A DNA stretch of 64,000 nt, taken from the NCBI GenBank assembly GCA_003574785.1, contig QORU01000014.1:141678-205677 (forward strand), given 5' to 3'. Positions within the stretch are counted from its first letter, which is position 1. Each line of letters opens with the position of its first letter. The notes beneath the pieces are model-generated. The model did no database searches. It was not told the DNA's origin and saw only the letters and a program-made list of their open reading frames with translations. Shown here in pieces: positions 1 through 8,839 of this stretch. Position numbers and translations under genes: made by a program. Source of the DNA: Taklimakanibacter deserti (lineage in GTDB: Bacteria > Pseudomonadota > Alphaproteobacteria > Rhizobiales > Aestuariivirgaceae).

Positions 1-1012
1 CCAGATGCTGCGACAGGAAGATCCAGCCCAGGATGGTCAGGACGAAGATGAAGATGGTGAGCCAGCCCGACGGCTTGAGCGGCCCGTCCATGATGACCTG
101 GGTCCTGAGTTTCGACACCGCGCGCGACATGTCGGTGGTTTCGGGCTTGAAGGTAAAGACCAGGATCGCCGCCACGATCGGCAGGCGGATCAGGAACATC
201 GGGAAGGCATAGACCGCCCAGGTGAGGTAATCCATGAGATAGCGGCGGCTCTCCGCGTCCAGGGGATCGTAGAACAGGTCCTTCCAATAGGAGATGATGA
301 TGGCGTTGCGCGCCCCGCCGGAGGGGGTGGCGACGCCGGCGATCGAGCAGCCATAGGAGATCGAGAACAGAATGACGGCCGCGAGATTGTGTACCTTCTT
401 GGGGTCTTGCGAGGTCAGCGTGATGAGTGTCACGCCGACCGGCAGCATCATCGCGGCGACGGTATGCTCGCCGATGAAGGCGGCGAGCGTGCCGCACACG
501 GCGGTAATCCCGAAGCTGATCCAATAGACGTTGGTGCCGGTCATCTGCACGATCGACCAGGCGATGCGCCGGTCGAGGCGCTGTTTCACGATGGCGACCG
601 CGAGCATCAGCGAACCCATGATGAACAGCACCGAATCGGTCATCAGGCTCTGTGCCACTTTCGTGGGGTCGACCTTGAGGAGCACGACCTGGCCTATGAT
701 GATGAGCAGCGGCACTGTGGGCAGCGGCACCGCCTCGGTGACGAACAGGATGGTCGCAACCACCGACATGGCGAGCACGATCTGGCCTTCATCGGTGAGG
801 CCGTCGGGCGTCGGCGCGACGATCAAGAGGAAGCCGACCAGCATGGCGATGAAGAACCAGCGCCTGGTCCAGAAGAAATTAAGGTCGACATTCTGCCTGA
901 CAATGAGGTAGCGCTGGTAGCCGCGGCGCTGGAAACGCGTCAGCCGCTGGCTGATCTCATGCGCCTGCAGGCTGTCGCGCGGGAGCGAAAAAGTGGCTGC
1001 CGCTTGCGTCAT
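1..1012 (-). CDS. SLC13/DASS-type anion (dicarboxylate/sulfate) symporter, C-terminus cut by the window edge
   Basis: The frame is open from an ATG at 1012 through position 1, giving about 337 N-terminal residues and no stop. The protein starts with a hydrophilic stretch of about 50 residues, then has many hydrophobic helices. The segments VTEAVPLPTVPLL and GVATPSGGARNAI resemble the conserved transport signatures of the divalent anion:Na+ symporter (SLC13, CitT/ArsB-like) superfamily. The likely role is inner-membrane uptake of a di- or tricarboxylate or sulfate. The substrate cannot be read from sequence. It is divergent from the dipeptidase gene at 1091, so the 78 bases between them should hold both promoters. 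Confidence 0.8.
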   Translation of the reverse strand, partial: MTQAAATFSLPRDSLQAHEISQRLTRFQRRGYQRYLIVRQNVDLNFFWTRRWFFIAMLVGFLLIVAPTPDGLTDEGQIVLAMSVVATILFVTEAVPLPTVPLLIIIGQVVLLKVDPTKVAQSLMTDSVLFIMGSLMLAVAIVKQRLDRRIAWSIVQMTGTNVYWISFGITAVCGTLAAFIGEHTVAAMMLPVGVTLITLTSQDPKKVHNLAAVILFSISYGCSIAGVATPSGGARNAIIISYWKDLFYDPLDAESRRYLMDYLTWAVYAFPMFLIRLPIVAAILVFTFKPETTDMSRAVSKLRTQVIMDGPLKPSGWLTIFIFVLTILGWIFLSQHL

Positions 1013-1090
1013 CCTGGGGCCCTTGCCGAATGATTATGGCACATGAGAGACTGCATCGACCACACCGGGGAACTCTTTCAGGTTTTGTAA

Positions 1091-2509
1091 ATGAAAAGTC
1101 TTGACGATGTTTTGCAGGGCATCGATGGCGCCCTGGACGAAAGCGTCGCGCGCCTGTTCGAATTGCTGCGATTTCCGAGCGTCGGCACGGATCCCGCCTT
1201 CCATGGCGCCTGCCGTGACGCGGCGGCATGGCTGAAGCGGCTGCTTACGGAAATGGGCTTCACCGCGCGCATGGACGAGACCACCGGCCAGCCGGTGGTC
1301 GTGGCTGAATATGCGCCTAAGGGCCTGCCGTCCCATGCGCCCCACATCCTGTTCTACGGCCATTACGATGTTCAGCCACCCGACCCGCTGGACTTGTGGG
1401 AAAGCCCGCCTTTCGAGCCCCAACTGCGCAAGGGTGCGGATGGTGAGGAACGCATCTTTGCCCGCGGTGCCTGTGACGACAAGGGCCAACTCATGACCTT
1501 CCTGGAGGCCAGCCGGGCGTGGCTCAGGGCCAGAGGCAGCCTGCCTTTCCGCCTCACCGTCCTGATCGAAGGCGATGAGGAAGGTGATGCGAGCCATCTC
1601 GACCGCTATGTCGCGAGGAACCGGGACAAGCTCAAACCCGATGTGGTGCTCATTTGCGACACCGGCATGTGGAACGCGAAGACCCCGGCCATCACCACCA
1701 GGTTGCGCGGCTGCATCGCCGAGGAGGTCGCCATTTCCGGCCCCTCCAAGGACCTGCATTCGGGCTATTATGGCGGGCCCGCCCGCAACCCCATCCGTGT
1801 GCTGACGAAGATCCTGGGCGAGTTGCATGACCGCAATGGCCGGGTCAGGCTCAAGGGTTTCTATGATGGCGTCGACCCGGTGCCGTTGTCGACCCGCCGG
1901 CAATGGAAATCACTCAACTTCCCGGCGAAGAAATATCTAGGGGATGTGGGGCTGGCGATCCCGGCGGGCGAGAAGGCCTATGCCGTATATGAGCAGCTCT
2001 GGAGCCGGCCCACCGCCGAGATCAACGGCATCTATGCCGGCTATACCGGGACCGGCTCCAAGACGGTGGTGCCCGCCGAGGCGATGGCCAAGCTCACTTT
2101 CCGCCTGGTCGGGCGCCAGACGCCGGCGCAGATTCGGAAGGGCCTGCGCCAATTCGTCAAGGAGCGGCTGCCGGCCGACTGCAAGGCCCGTTTCAAGTCG
2201 CACGGGGGCGATGCGATGGCGGTCACCGTTACTGAATCGAGCCCCTGGGTGCGGCTCGCCGAGGGCGCCCTCAAGCAGGAATGGGGCCGGGATCCGGTGC
2301 TCATGGCGGATGGCGCCTCGATCCCGGTCGTCGGCACCTTCAAGTCGCTGCTCAAGGTCGACAGTCTCCTGGTCGGCTTCGGCCTCGAGGATGACAGCGT
2401 CCACAGCCCCAACGAGAAATACAATCTCAAGAGCTTTCACAAAGGCATCAGAAGCTGGGCCCGCCTCATCGGCGGGCTTGCCCATCAGCAGGAGTCCATG
2501 ACGTCATGA
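1091..2509 (+). CDS. M20-family metallodipeptidase, first of a tandem pair
   Basis: The 472-residue protein has the length and motifs of CPG2/PepV-like M20 dipeptidases. FYGHYDVQPPD supplies the first metal His and the catalytic Asp, RGACDDKGQLM the bridging Asp, and EGDEEGD the catalytic and metal Glu pair. A downstream CDTGMWN block is also shared with the next gene. It is expected to be a cytoplasmic Zn-dependent enzyme hydrolysing small peptides or N-acyl amino acids. Its stop overlaps the start of the next gene (ATGA at 2506), so the two are co-translated. The glutamate motif differs slightly from the usual EGEEESGS of the second copy. Confidence 0.9.
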   Translation: MKSLDDVLQGIDGALDESVARLFELLRFPSVGTDPAFHGACRDAAAWLKRLLTEMGFTARMDETTGQPVVVAEYAPKGLPSHAPHILFYGHYDVQPPDPLDLWESPPFEPQLRKGADGEERIFARGACDDKGQLMTFLEASRAWLRARGSLPFRLTVLIEGDEEGDASHLDRYVARNRDKLKPDVVLICDTGMWNAKTPAITTRLRGCIAEEVAISGPSKDLHSGYYGGPARNPIRVLTKILGELHDRNGRVRLKGFYDGVDPVPLSTRRQWKSLNFPAKKYLGDVGLAIPAGEKAYAVYEQLWSRPTAEINGIYAGYTGTGSKTVVPAEAMAKLTFRLVGRQTPAQIRKGLRQFVKERLPADCKARFKSHGGDAMAVTVTESSPWVRLAEGALKQEWGRDPVLMADGASIPVVGTFKSLLKVDSLLVGFGLEDDSVHSPNEKYNLKSFHKGIRSWARLIGGLAHQQESMTS

Positions 2510-3903
2510 CCGATGTAAGCCGTGTTCTCGATGTGGCCGACAAGGGACTGGAGCAGAGCCTCGACCGGCTGTTCGATCTCGTCCGCATTCCCTCGATCTC
2601 GACCGACCCCGCCTACAAGGCCGATTGCCGGCGCACCGCCGAGCGCATTGTCGCCGATCTCACAAGGCTGGGCTTTTCCGCCTCTTTGCGCGACACGCCC
2701 GGCCACCCGATGGTTGTGGCGCATTTCGAGCCCAAGGCGGCCCAGGGCAAGGTCCCGCATTTCCTGTTCTATGGGCACTATGACGTGCAGCCGCCCGATC
2801 CACTCGACAAATGGACGACACCGCCCTTCGAACCTGAGAAGCGCACCGGCAAGGATGGCGTCGTGCGCCTCTATGGCCGCGGCACCGCCGACGACAAGGG
2901 GCAGCTCATGACCTTCGTCGAGGCGATGCGGGCCTGGATCGAGGCGACCGGTACGCTGCCGATCAAGGCCACGATCCTGATCGAGGGCGAGGAGGAATCG
3001 GGTTCGCCGAGCCTCGTCCCCTTCCTCAAGGAGAACAAGGCGGAGCTCACTTGCGATGCCGCCTTCGTCTGCGACACCAGCATGTGGGACGCGAAGACGC
3101 CGGCGATCACCACGCGGCTCAGGGGCATGGTCAAGGACGAGATCACCATCTCGGGGCCGCGCATCGACCTCCATTCCGGCGCCTATGGCGGGCCCGCCGC
3201 CAATCCGATCCGCATCCTCTCCAAGCTCCTGTCGAAGCTCCACGACAAGAACGGCAAGGTCACCATTCCGGGCTTCTATGAAGGCGTCGGCGAAGTCCCC
3301 AAGGAGATCAAGCAGCAGTGGCAGAAGCTCAAATTCTCCGACAGGAAGTTCCTGAAGGAGGTCGGTCTCTCGGTCCCCGCGGGTGAGAAGGGCAAGGGCG
3401 TGCTGGAACAGATCTGGGCCCGTCCGACCGCCGAGGTGAACGGCATATGGGGCGGCTATACGGGTGCCGGCACCAAGACCGTGATCCCGTCCCAGGCCCA
3501 TGCCAAGCTCACCTTCCGGTTGGTCGGCAAGCAGAAGCCGGAAAAGATCCTGAAGGCCTTCCGCGCTTTCGCCAAGGCGGAAGTGCCGAAGGACTGCCGA
3601 ATCGAGTTCGCATCCTATGGCTCGGGAAGCCCGGCGAGCGAGATTGCCGAGACCTCGCCCTTGATCCGCAAGAGCGCCAAGGCTCTGAAGGACGAGTTCG
3701 GCCGCGAGACGGCGCTCGTCGGTTCCGGCGGCTCGATCCCGATCGTGCGCTATTTCAAGGACGTTCTCGGCATGGACAGCGTGCTGATCGGCTTCGGCCT
3801 CAATGACGATGCGCTGCACAGCCCGAACGAGAAATACAACCTCTCGAGCTTCCACAAAGGCATCCGCAGCTGGGTCCGGGTGCTGGACGCGGTCGGGCGG
3901 TGA
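2506..3903 (+). CDS. M20-family metallodipeptidase, second of the tandem pair
   Basis: The 465-residue protein is a clear paralogue of the preceding gene and shares long collinear blocks with it. Metal and catalytic motifs are canonical: FYGHYDVQPPD, RGTADDKGQLM and EGEEESGS. Its start ATG overlaps the upstream stop by four bases. The end LHSPNEKYNLSSFHKGI carries the conserved C-terminal metal His region. The pair probably arose by duplication; different substrate ranges or a heteromeric enzyme are inferences. A hairpin-forming inverted repeat follows before the phosphate transport genes. Confidence 0.92.
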   Translation: MTDVSRVLDVADKGLEQSLDRLFDLVRIPSISTDPAYKADCRRTAERIVADLTRLGFSASLRDTPGHPMVVAHFEPKAAQGKVPHFLFYGHYDVQPPDPLDKWTTPPFEPEKRTGKDGVVRLYGRGTADDKGQLMTFVEAMRAWIEATGTLPIKATILIEGEEESGSPSLVPFLKENKAELTCDAAFVCDTSMWDAKTPAITTRLRGMVKDEITISGPRIDLHSGAYGGPAANPIRILSKLLSKLHDKNGKVTIPGFYEGVGEVPKEIKQQWQKLKFSDRKFLKEVGLSVPAGEKGKGVLEQIWARPTAEVNGIWGGYTGAGTKTVIPSQAHAKLTFRLVGKQKPEKILKAFRAFAKAEVPKDCRIEFASYGSGSPASEIAETSPLIRKSAKALKDEFGRETALVGSGGSIPIVRYFKDVLGMDSVLIGFGLNDDALHSPNEKYNLSSFHKGIRSWVRVLDAVGR

Positions 3904-3919
3904 ATGCTACGGCTCCTGG

Positions 3920-3964
3920 TCAGGGATTCTCCATCCCTCACGGGTGGTGATGGAGGCTCCCTGA
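3920..3964. repeat. Interrupted inverted repeat (possible terminator or mRNA hairpin)
   Basis: Arms TCAGGGA..CTCCATC and GATGGAG..TCCCTGA can pair around a short loop with a two-base internal mismatch. It lies between the dipeptidase stop and the DUF47 start. No T-run follows, so simple intrinsic termination is doubtful. Confidence 0.5.
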
Positions 3965-3976
3965 CAAGGGCTGGTC

Positions 3977-4603
3977 ATGTTTTCTCTTCAGACGATCTTC
4001 GGCTCGGGCAAGCAGTTCTACGCTTTGCTGGAGGACGCCGCGGTTGCGGCGCATGAGAGTGCCGAGGCGCTGCACGAGATCTTGAGCCCGAAGGCGGAAG
4101 CGACCGGGCTCGAGGCGATCAAGCTCGCGCGGCAGCGCCAGAGAGAGGCGACGGGCAAGATCAGCCAGGCGCTGGTCGACAGCTTCATCACCCCGATCGA
4201 GCGCGAGGACATCGAGGAATTGCGGGTGGCGCTCTACAAGATATCCAAGCAGGCCGAGCGCTTCGCCGACCGTTACGCTTTCGCCGCCCCCAAGCTCGAA
4301 GGCGTCGATTTCGCCCCGCGCGCCGCCATGCTGGTGAAGGCGACGGGCATCGTCCTCGACATGGTGCGCGAGCTGCCGCGGCTCCGGCTCGAGACGATCA
4401 AATCGCTCGAGGATCAGCTCCATGCCATCGAGACCGAGGCCGACCGCCTGCTGCTCGAATTGTACCGCGAGTTCTATGCCGGCGATCTGGACGCCGTCCG
4501 CATGTTCCTGCTCAAGGAATTCTTCGAGATCCTGGAAAAGGCGATCGACCGGTGCCGCGACGCCGGCGCCGTGGTCTACCAGGTCGCCCTGAAGAACAGC
4601 TAG
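3977..4603 (+). CDS. DUF47 (PhoU-like) phosphate transport accessory protein
   Basis: The 208-residue, largely helical protein has the DUF47/TIGR00153 pattern, starting MFSLQTIFGSGKQFYALLEDAA and ending with a FFEILEKAIDRCRDAG helix. Members are PhoU-like cytoplasmic proteins almost always encoded immediately upstream of a PiT transporter, as here with a 3-base gap. The proposed role is control of, or complex formation with, the transporter. The mechanism is not settled for the family. Confidence 0.9.
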   Translation: MFSLQTIFGSGKQFYALLEDAAVAAHESAEALHEILSPKAEATGLEAIKLARQRQREATGKISQALVDSFITPIEREDIEELRVALYKISKQAERFADRYAFAAPKLEGVDFAPRAAMLVKATGIVLDMVRELPRLRLETIKSLEDQLHAIETEADRLLLELYREFYAGDLDAVRMFLLKEFFEILEKAIDRCRDAGAVVYQVALKNS

Positions 4604-4606
4604 CCC

Positions 4607-5725
4607 ATGCTGCTCCTTGTCCTGATCGTCGTGCTCGTGGCGCTTACCTTCGAGTTCATCAACGGCTTTCACGACACGGCCAATTCCATCGCCACCGTGG
4701 TGGCCACCAGGGTGCTGTCGCCGGGCCAAGCGATCGCGCTCGCGGCAAGCACCAACCTGATCGGCGCCTTCTGGGGCACGGCGGTGGCCAAGACCATAGC
4801 GTCGGGCCTGGTGGATACGGGCGTCGTCGATGTCACACTCCAGGTGATCCTGTGTGCACTGCTCGGCGGGACGGTGTGGAACCTGATCACCTGGTGGCGT
4901 GGCCTGCCGTCGTCTTCCTCGCACGCTTTGATCGGCGGACTGTGCGGTGCCGCCCTTGCCGCGGCCGACAATAACTGGGGCGCCCTGATCTGGTCCGAAA
5001 CGGTCGGCGACTGGACCAAGAACGAGGGCCTGTTGTGGAAAGTCTTGCTTCCCATGGTGTCCTCGCCGGTGGCGGGCTTCACGCTCGGCGTCTTCATGAT
5101 GGTCTTTTTGTGGGCGATCATCTCCGGCATGGCTCGAGCCGGCGGAGCCTTGGGCCGCCTGGCGCGCCCGCTCTGGGTCAACGCCATTTTCGGCAAGGCG
5201 CAGCTCGCGTCCGCGACCTATATGGGCCTCGCCCACGGCCGCAATGACGCACAGAAGACCATGGGCATCATTGCCCTGGCGCTGTTCGGTGCTGAGAGCT
5301 CGGGTGCCCTCGATGGCCTGCCGGCCTGGGCCGAGTTCCTGCGCCCGGATGGCGGCGGTGAAGACATAGATGCCTGGATCATCGTCGCCTGCGCTCTGGT
5401 GATGGCGGCCGGCACCGCTGCCGGCGGCTGGCGCATCATCAAGACGCTCGGCCACAAGATGGTGCGGCTGCATCCGATCCACGGCTTTGCCGCCGAGACG
5501 AGCTCGGCGACGATCCTGACGATTGCCGCGCATTTCGGCATGCCGGTATCGACCACCCACAGCATATCGACCGCCATCATGGGTGTCGGCTTCGCCAAGT
5601 CGTCGCGGGCGCTCAAATGGACGGTGATCGAGCGCATCGTCTGGGCGTGGCTGCTGACCTTCCCGGCGGCGGGCGGCCTCGCTTATGGCCTGCTGTGGCT
5701 GCTCGGGCTCATCGGCTGGGCCTGA
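4607..5725 (+). CDS. pit: PiT-family inorganic phosphate transporter
   Basis: The 372-residue polytopic membrane protein carries the duplicated PiT signature: an N-terminal FINGFHDTANSIATVV and, in the second half, GLAHGRNDAQKTMGIIALAL, followed by a C-terminal PVSTTHSIS block. It performs low-affinity, proton- or Na-coupled uptake of phosphate or metal-phosphate complexes at the inner membrane. It is co-transcribed with the DUF47 gene. In this arsenic-rich window it is worth noting that PiT systems also admit arsenate. Confidence 0.95.
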   Translation: MLLLVLIVVLVALTFEFINGFHDTANSIATVVATRVLSPGQAIALAASTNLIGAFWGTAVAKTIASGLVDTGVVDVTLQVILCALLGGTVWNLITWWRGLPSSSSHALIGGLCGAALAAADNNWGALIWSETVGDWTKNEGLLWKVLLPMVSSPVAGFTLGVFMMVFLWAIISGMARAGGALGRLARPLWVNAIFGKAQLASATYMGLAHGRNDAQKTMGIIALALFGAESSGALDGLPAWAEFLRPDGGGEDIDAWIIVACALVMAAGTAAGGWRIIKTLGHKMVRLHPIHGFAAETSSATILTIAAHFGMPVSTTHSISTAIMGVGFAKSSRALKWTVIERIVWAWLLTFPAAGGLAYGLLWLLGLIGWA

Positions 5726-5795
5726 TCACTTCGCCCCCGTACGGCATCCAGACTTGAGTCCGGACGCTAGGCGCGGTCCGGCAGGAATTTGAAAA

Positions 5796-5822
5796 ATACC
5801 TAAAAGTAGCATATATTGGTAT
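5796..5822. promoter_or_regulatory. Candidate ParD operator/promoter
   Basis: An AT-rich stretch contains the inverted pair ATACC (5796-5800) and GGTAT (5818-5822) with a TATATT -10-like hexamer between. It lies just upstream of the parD Shine-Dalgarno GGAGG (5831-5835). ParD antitoxins usually autorepress at palindromes in this position. Confidence 0.45.
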
Positions 5823-5840
5823 CAGCGATTGGAGGCCCCG

Positions 5841-6086
5841 ATGTCAAAAAACACATCGATTTCTCTTGGTGACCATTTCGCCGAATTCATCGACGCCCAA
5901 GTACAGACGGGCCGCTATGGTTCGGCCAGTGACGTGGTGCGTGCAGGTCTTCGTCTGCTCGAAGAGCATGAAGCCAAGGTTAAAGCGTTGCAGGACGCCC
6001 TCATCGCTGGGGAGGAGTCTGGGCCTCCGCGTGCTTTTGACAGCGGAGCCTTTCTGAAAAAGATGCGGGCGAAGCATGGCCGTTAA
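5841..6086 (+). CDS. parD: ParD-type antitoxin (CopG/RHH family)
   Basis: The 81-residue protein has an N-terminal ribbon-helix-helix domain (residues about 1-45, including SLGDHFAEFIDAQV and GSASDVVRAGLRLLEE) and a disordered C-terminal tail that would bind the toxin. The ATG at 5841 is chosen because GGAGG lies 5 bases before it; an upstream in-frame TTG at 5829 lacks this. The end overlaps the toxin gene by 11 bases, typical for type II toxin-antitoxin pairs. Confidence 0.9.
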   Translation: MSKNTSISLGDHFAEFIDAQVQTGRYGSASDVVRAGLRLLEEHEAKVKALQDALIAGEESGPPRAFDSGAFLKKMRAKHGR

Positions 6087-6375
6087 GGGCCGTGTTTACA
6101 AACTCTCACCGCTAGCCGAAGCGGATCTTGAAAATATTTGGCTCTACACCTTCCAGCGATGGTCGTTGGAACAAGCCGATAGCTATCATGCTGCCATAGT
6201 GTCGGCCTTCGAGGGATTGGCAGCTGGCACGAAGCGGGGCCGAACAGTCAGCATTCGCGAGGGGTACTTCAAATATTCTGTTGGATCGCATCTCGTCTTT
6301 TATAAACTCTCAGATACCGGCATCGATGTAGTCCGCGTCTTGCACCAGAGGATGGACATCGATAGCCATCTATAG
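6076..6375 (+). CDS. parE: ParE/RelE-superfamily toxin
   Basis: The 99-residue basic protein has the ParE fold pattern: YKLSPLAEADLENIWLYT at the N-terminus, a central helix, and the final FYKLSDTGIDVVRVLHQRMD strand region. ParE members inhibit DNA gyrase, but RelE-like ribosome-dependent activity cannot be excluded from sequence. It is translated with parD by overlap. The base composition is slightly more AT-rich than the neighbours, consistent with a transferred module. Confidence 0.9.
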   Translation: MAVKGRVYKLSPLAEADLENIWLYTFQRWSLEQADSYHAAIVSAFEGLAAGTKRGRTVSIREGYFKYSVGSHLVFYKLSDTGIDVVRVLHQRMDIDSHL

Positions 6376-6464
6376 ACGCAGCAATCGAGCCCTGCACAAA
6401 TCTCTTTCCAGACGCAGAATCCGACGGGGCGGCCTCGCTTACGACCTGCTGCGGCTGCTCGATC

Positions 6465-7199
6465 TCACTTCGCCGCGGCCGGCGCCGTGACCGCCATGAA
6501 GTTGCGATAGAGCCGCCTTGCATTGGCGATGAAGCCGGGCATCAAGGGCTCGGCTTCCTTCGCCAGGGCCTGCAGCGCGTTGGGGCCCCGCACCTTGGCG
6601 AGGGCGGCCTCATAGGCCGGCACCTTGCCCCAATCGGGTATGGTATTGGCCTCGAGCTCGACGTGATACTGCATCGAATAGGCATGCCGGCCGATGCGCA
6701 TCGCCTGTATGGCGCAGACATCCGAGCGCGCCAACACCACCGCATCATCGGGCGCCTGCGCCACTTTCACGCCATGCCACTGCAGGGCTTTCATCCGGTG
6801 GGGAAGGCCAGCGAAGACCGGATCGTTCTGCCCTTCCTTGGTGAGCTCGATATCGAGAATGCCGACCTCGGGCGGGCGCTGCGGCCCGCAGGTGCCATTG
6901 AGCGCATCGGCGAGGAGCTGATGCCCAAGGCATACGCCGAGGAACGGCCGCTTCAGGTCGCGCACCCAGCGGCGGATGGCGCGCTTCTCGGGGATGAGCC
7001 AAGGGTGTTCCTCGACCTCCCACACATCCATGGGCCCGCCCATGACCCACAGCATGTCGTAGGACTCGAGCGGAGGGATGGCTTCACCCTCATCGAGCTC
7101 GACCTTGTCCCATGAGATGCCATCCTCCGTGAGGAAGCTGCGGAAGACGGCGGGATGCTCGCAGGCGAGATGCTGAAAGACGAGGAGTTTCATAGGCAC
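6465..7199 (-). CDS. Class I glutamine amidotransferase-like protein
   Basis: The 244-residue single-domain protein has the class I triad: nucleophile Cys in FLGVCLGHQLLADAL, then His and Glu in YSMQYHVELEANTIPDWG. It resembles GMP-synthase-like or gamma-glutamyl hydrolase-like stand-alone GATase domains and lacks a synthetase domain. The substrate is unknown. A GTG start at 7199 precedes MKLL; the internal ATG at 7193 is equally possible. It sits alone, followed downstream (in genome order) by the DUF707 gene on the same strand. Confidence 0.85.
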   Translation of the reverse strand: MPMKLLVFQHLACEHPAVFRSFLTEDGISWDKVELDEGEAIPPLESYDMLWVMGGPMDVWEVEEHPWLIPEKRAIRRWVRDLKRPFLGVCLGHQLLADALNGTCGPQRPPEVGILDIELTKEGQNDPVFAGLPHRMKALQWHGVKVAQAPDDAVVLARSDVCAIQAMRIGRHAYSMQYHVELEANTIPDWGKVPAYEAALAKVRGPNALQALAKEAEPLMPGFIANARRLYRNFMAVTAPAAAK

Positions 7200-7226
7200 T
7201 CATCCATGTTGGCTCGGTGAAGCAGT

Positions 7227-8048
7227 CTATCCATGAGAAGAGGCTGACGCAAACGACTGCGCTGTCACGATATGGCGATCGATATCCGCGACGTCGTCGA
7301 CATGGTTTCCGTCGAGATCGAGGCCTCCCCAGGTCTCCAGACGGTGCTCCACTTGGTGCCGGCGCTTGAAGTCCTCCGCTTCTTCATTGGGGTCGAAACC
7401 CAATTCCCGCGCCAGGCGGATATTGGGGCCACGCCCGGAAGGGCGCGTGTGAATGACCGGCGTTGCATCGACGATGGCGATCGAGCGTTGCGGATAGCCC
7501 AACAGCTTCGGAAACAGTATGTCGGGTCCCCATGATGTGACGGTGGCGCCGAAATAGGGAGCGCAGACCCGCAACGCTTCCCGCGAGAAGCAGGCCGCCA
7601 TGATCTCGACGAAGGTCGTGTATCTGAGCTTCATATGCGGCCGCTGAAGTGTGATCCTGTGGGAGGCATAAGATCCAGCACCAAGCGCCGGCTGCGCGAG
7701 GTCAAGCCCAAATTTCGCGACGATCTCGAAAAAGCGGTTGAGTGTCGGCAGGTCGGCCGCGAGATCGTCATCCGGCAGCCATATCCAGTCATAGTCATCG
7801 ATCCTTTGGCTGAGCTTCTCGAGACAGGCCATGGTACCGATCGACTTGGTGCCCTTCTCGAAGGACAAAGTGATATCGGAGCTGCGGATGCGATAAGGCC
7901 GGGTGAGCCCGCCGAAATAGCTGATATGCAGATCCCAATTGCGGCTTTCGGCGCGTCCGTTCAGGAACCATCGCGGATGCAGCGACTGGTCGCCGGCGCG
8001 CAGGATAACGAGGACGCGCCTCTCCCCTGGTGTGACCGGCAGGATCAT
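7227..8048 (-). CDS. DUF707 family protein, putative glycosyltransferase-like
   Basis: The 273-residue protein matches the DUF707 pattern: an N-terminal FLNGRAESRNWDLHISYFGG segment, a DYDWIWLPDDDL acidic motif that recalls the DxD of nucleotide-sugar transferases, and a C-terminal IVDATPVIHTRPSGRG block. No signal peptide is apparent. The family has no firmly assigned biochemistry. The inference of a carbohydrate-related role rests on the acidic motif only. Confidence 0.75.
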   Translation of the reverse strand: MILPVTPGERRVLVILRAGDQSLHPRWFLNGRAESRNWDLHISYFGGLTRPYRIRSSDITLSFEKGTKSIGTMACLEKLSQRIDDYDWIWLPDDDLAADLPTLNRFFEIVAKFGLDLAQPALGAGSYASHRITLQRPHMKLRYTTFVEIMAACFSREALRVCAPYFGATVTSWGPDILFPKLLGYPQRSIAIVDATPVIHTRPSGRGPNIRLARELGFDPNEEAEDFKRRHQVEHRLETWGGLDLDGNHVDDVADIDRHIVTAQSFASASSHG

Positions 8049-8140
8049 GCGGCGGCATATTCAAGAAAACCGGCCGGGCTCGGAAATTTCTCGTTCATTT
8101 TTGCAACGCTCGATCGGCACATCAAGCGGCAACAGATAGT

Positions 8141-8839
8141 CTATAGGCCGGATGGCTTCAACCGCGCATGGACGACGTAGCGTAATGGCCCTCTGAATGT
8201 GCCATCGAGCGGCCAGCAGGTGGCGAGCGCCAGATTGTATCCGCCGGCCTGAGCGTCGATATTCGAACGGTCCCAGCGCACGATTTCCGCAGCCGTCATC
8301 TCATAGGTGAAGGTGAGGCCGTCACTGCGGGTGACCTTGATTTCATCGCCGGGCTTGAGATCGCCGAGGAAGCGGAAATGCGTGTCACGATGCGCGGCGA
8401 AGACGGACGTGCCGCGCTCGCCCGGCTCAGCCGTCTGATCGAGATGGCCGGGACCGAAAGCAAGCGCTTGCCCGCTGCCGCCGGCAAGCACGATCGATGA
8501 CGCGGCAAGGCGCGGCACACGGATGCGTGCGACGGGCCAGGTGTCGGCCCAGCGCCAGGGCTTGACCGGCTTGCCTGTGACGACGCTTTGGGTGAAGGCG
8601 CGTTCGAGCAGGATTTGCGCGAGCTCCGCCTTCGCCTTGATCCACAGGCCTTCGCCGAGGAAGGCAAGGCCCAAGGCGGCGCTGAGGAAAGCCATCAGGA
8701 GCCACACACTCGCCGGCTTCGGCCTCTCCTCCGGGGGAGAAGAGGCCTGTGTCTGCACCTGGAACTTCCGGAATCCCATCCGGGCGCGGCGCGAGCGCCG
8801 CATCCAGAAGGCGGGAAGCGTGTCGAGCTCCGCTGTCAT
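8141..8839 (-). CDS. Class GN (Gram-negative) sortase
   Basis: The 232-residue protein has an N-terminal membrane anchor (about residues 44-64) followed by a sortase beta-barrel. Catalytic residues are visible as His150 (FAAHRDTHF), Cys208 (LALATCWPL) and a downstream Arg in FRGPLRY. Sortases of this kind occur in Proteobacteria next to a single target. The start overlaps the stop of the target gene (ATGA), so the pair is one operon. Its presumed job is to cleave the target's C-terminal sorting signal in the periplasm. The acceptor in a Gram-negative envelope is unknown. Confidence 0.9.
   Translation of the reverse strand: MTAELDTLPAFWMRRSRRARMGFRKFQVQTQASSPPEERPKPASVWLLMAFLSAALGLAFLGEGLWIKAKAELAQILLERAFTQSVVTGKPVKPWRWADTWPVARIRVPRLAASSIVLAGGSGQALAFGPGHLDQTAEPGERGTSVFAAHRDTHFRFLGDLKPGDEIKVTRSDGLTFTYEMTAAEIVRWDRSNIDAQAGGYNLALATCWPLDGTFRGPLRYVVHARLKPSGL

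Noticed and set aside
5..1033. A 342-codon plus-strand frame at the left edge
   Set aside because: The minus strand encodes a continuous SLC13-like membrane protein here. The plus frame is rich in Arg, Asp, Gly and His, as typical of antisense reading of hydrophobic helices.
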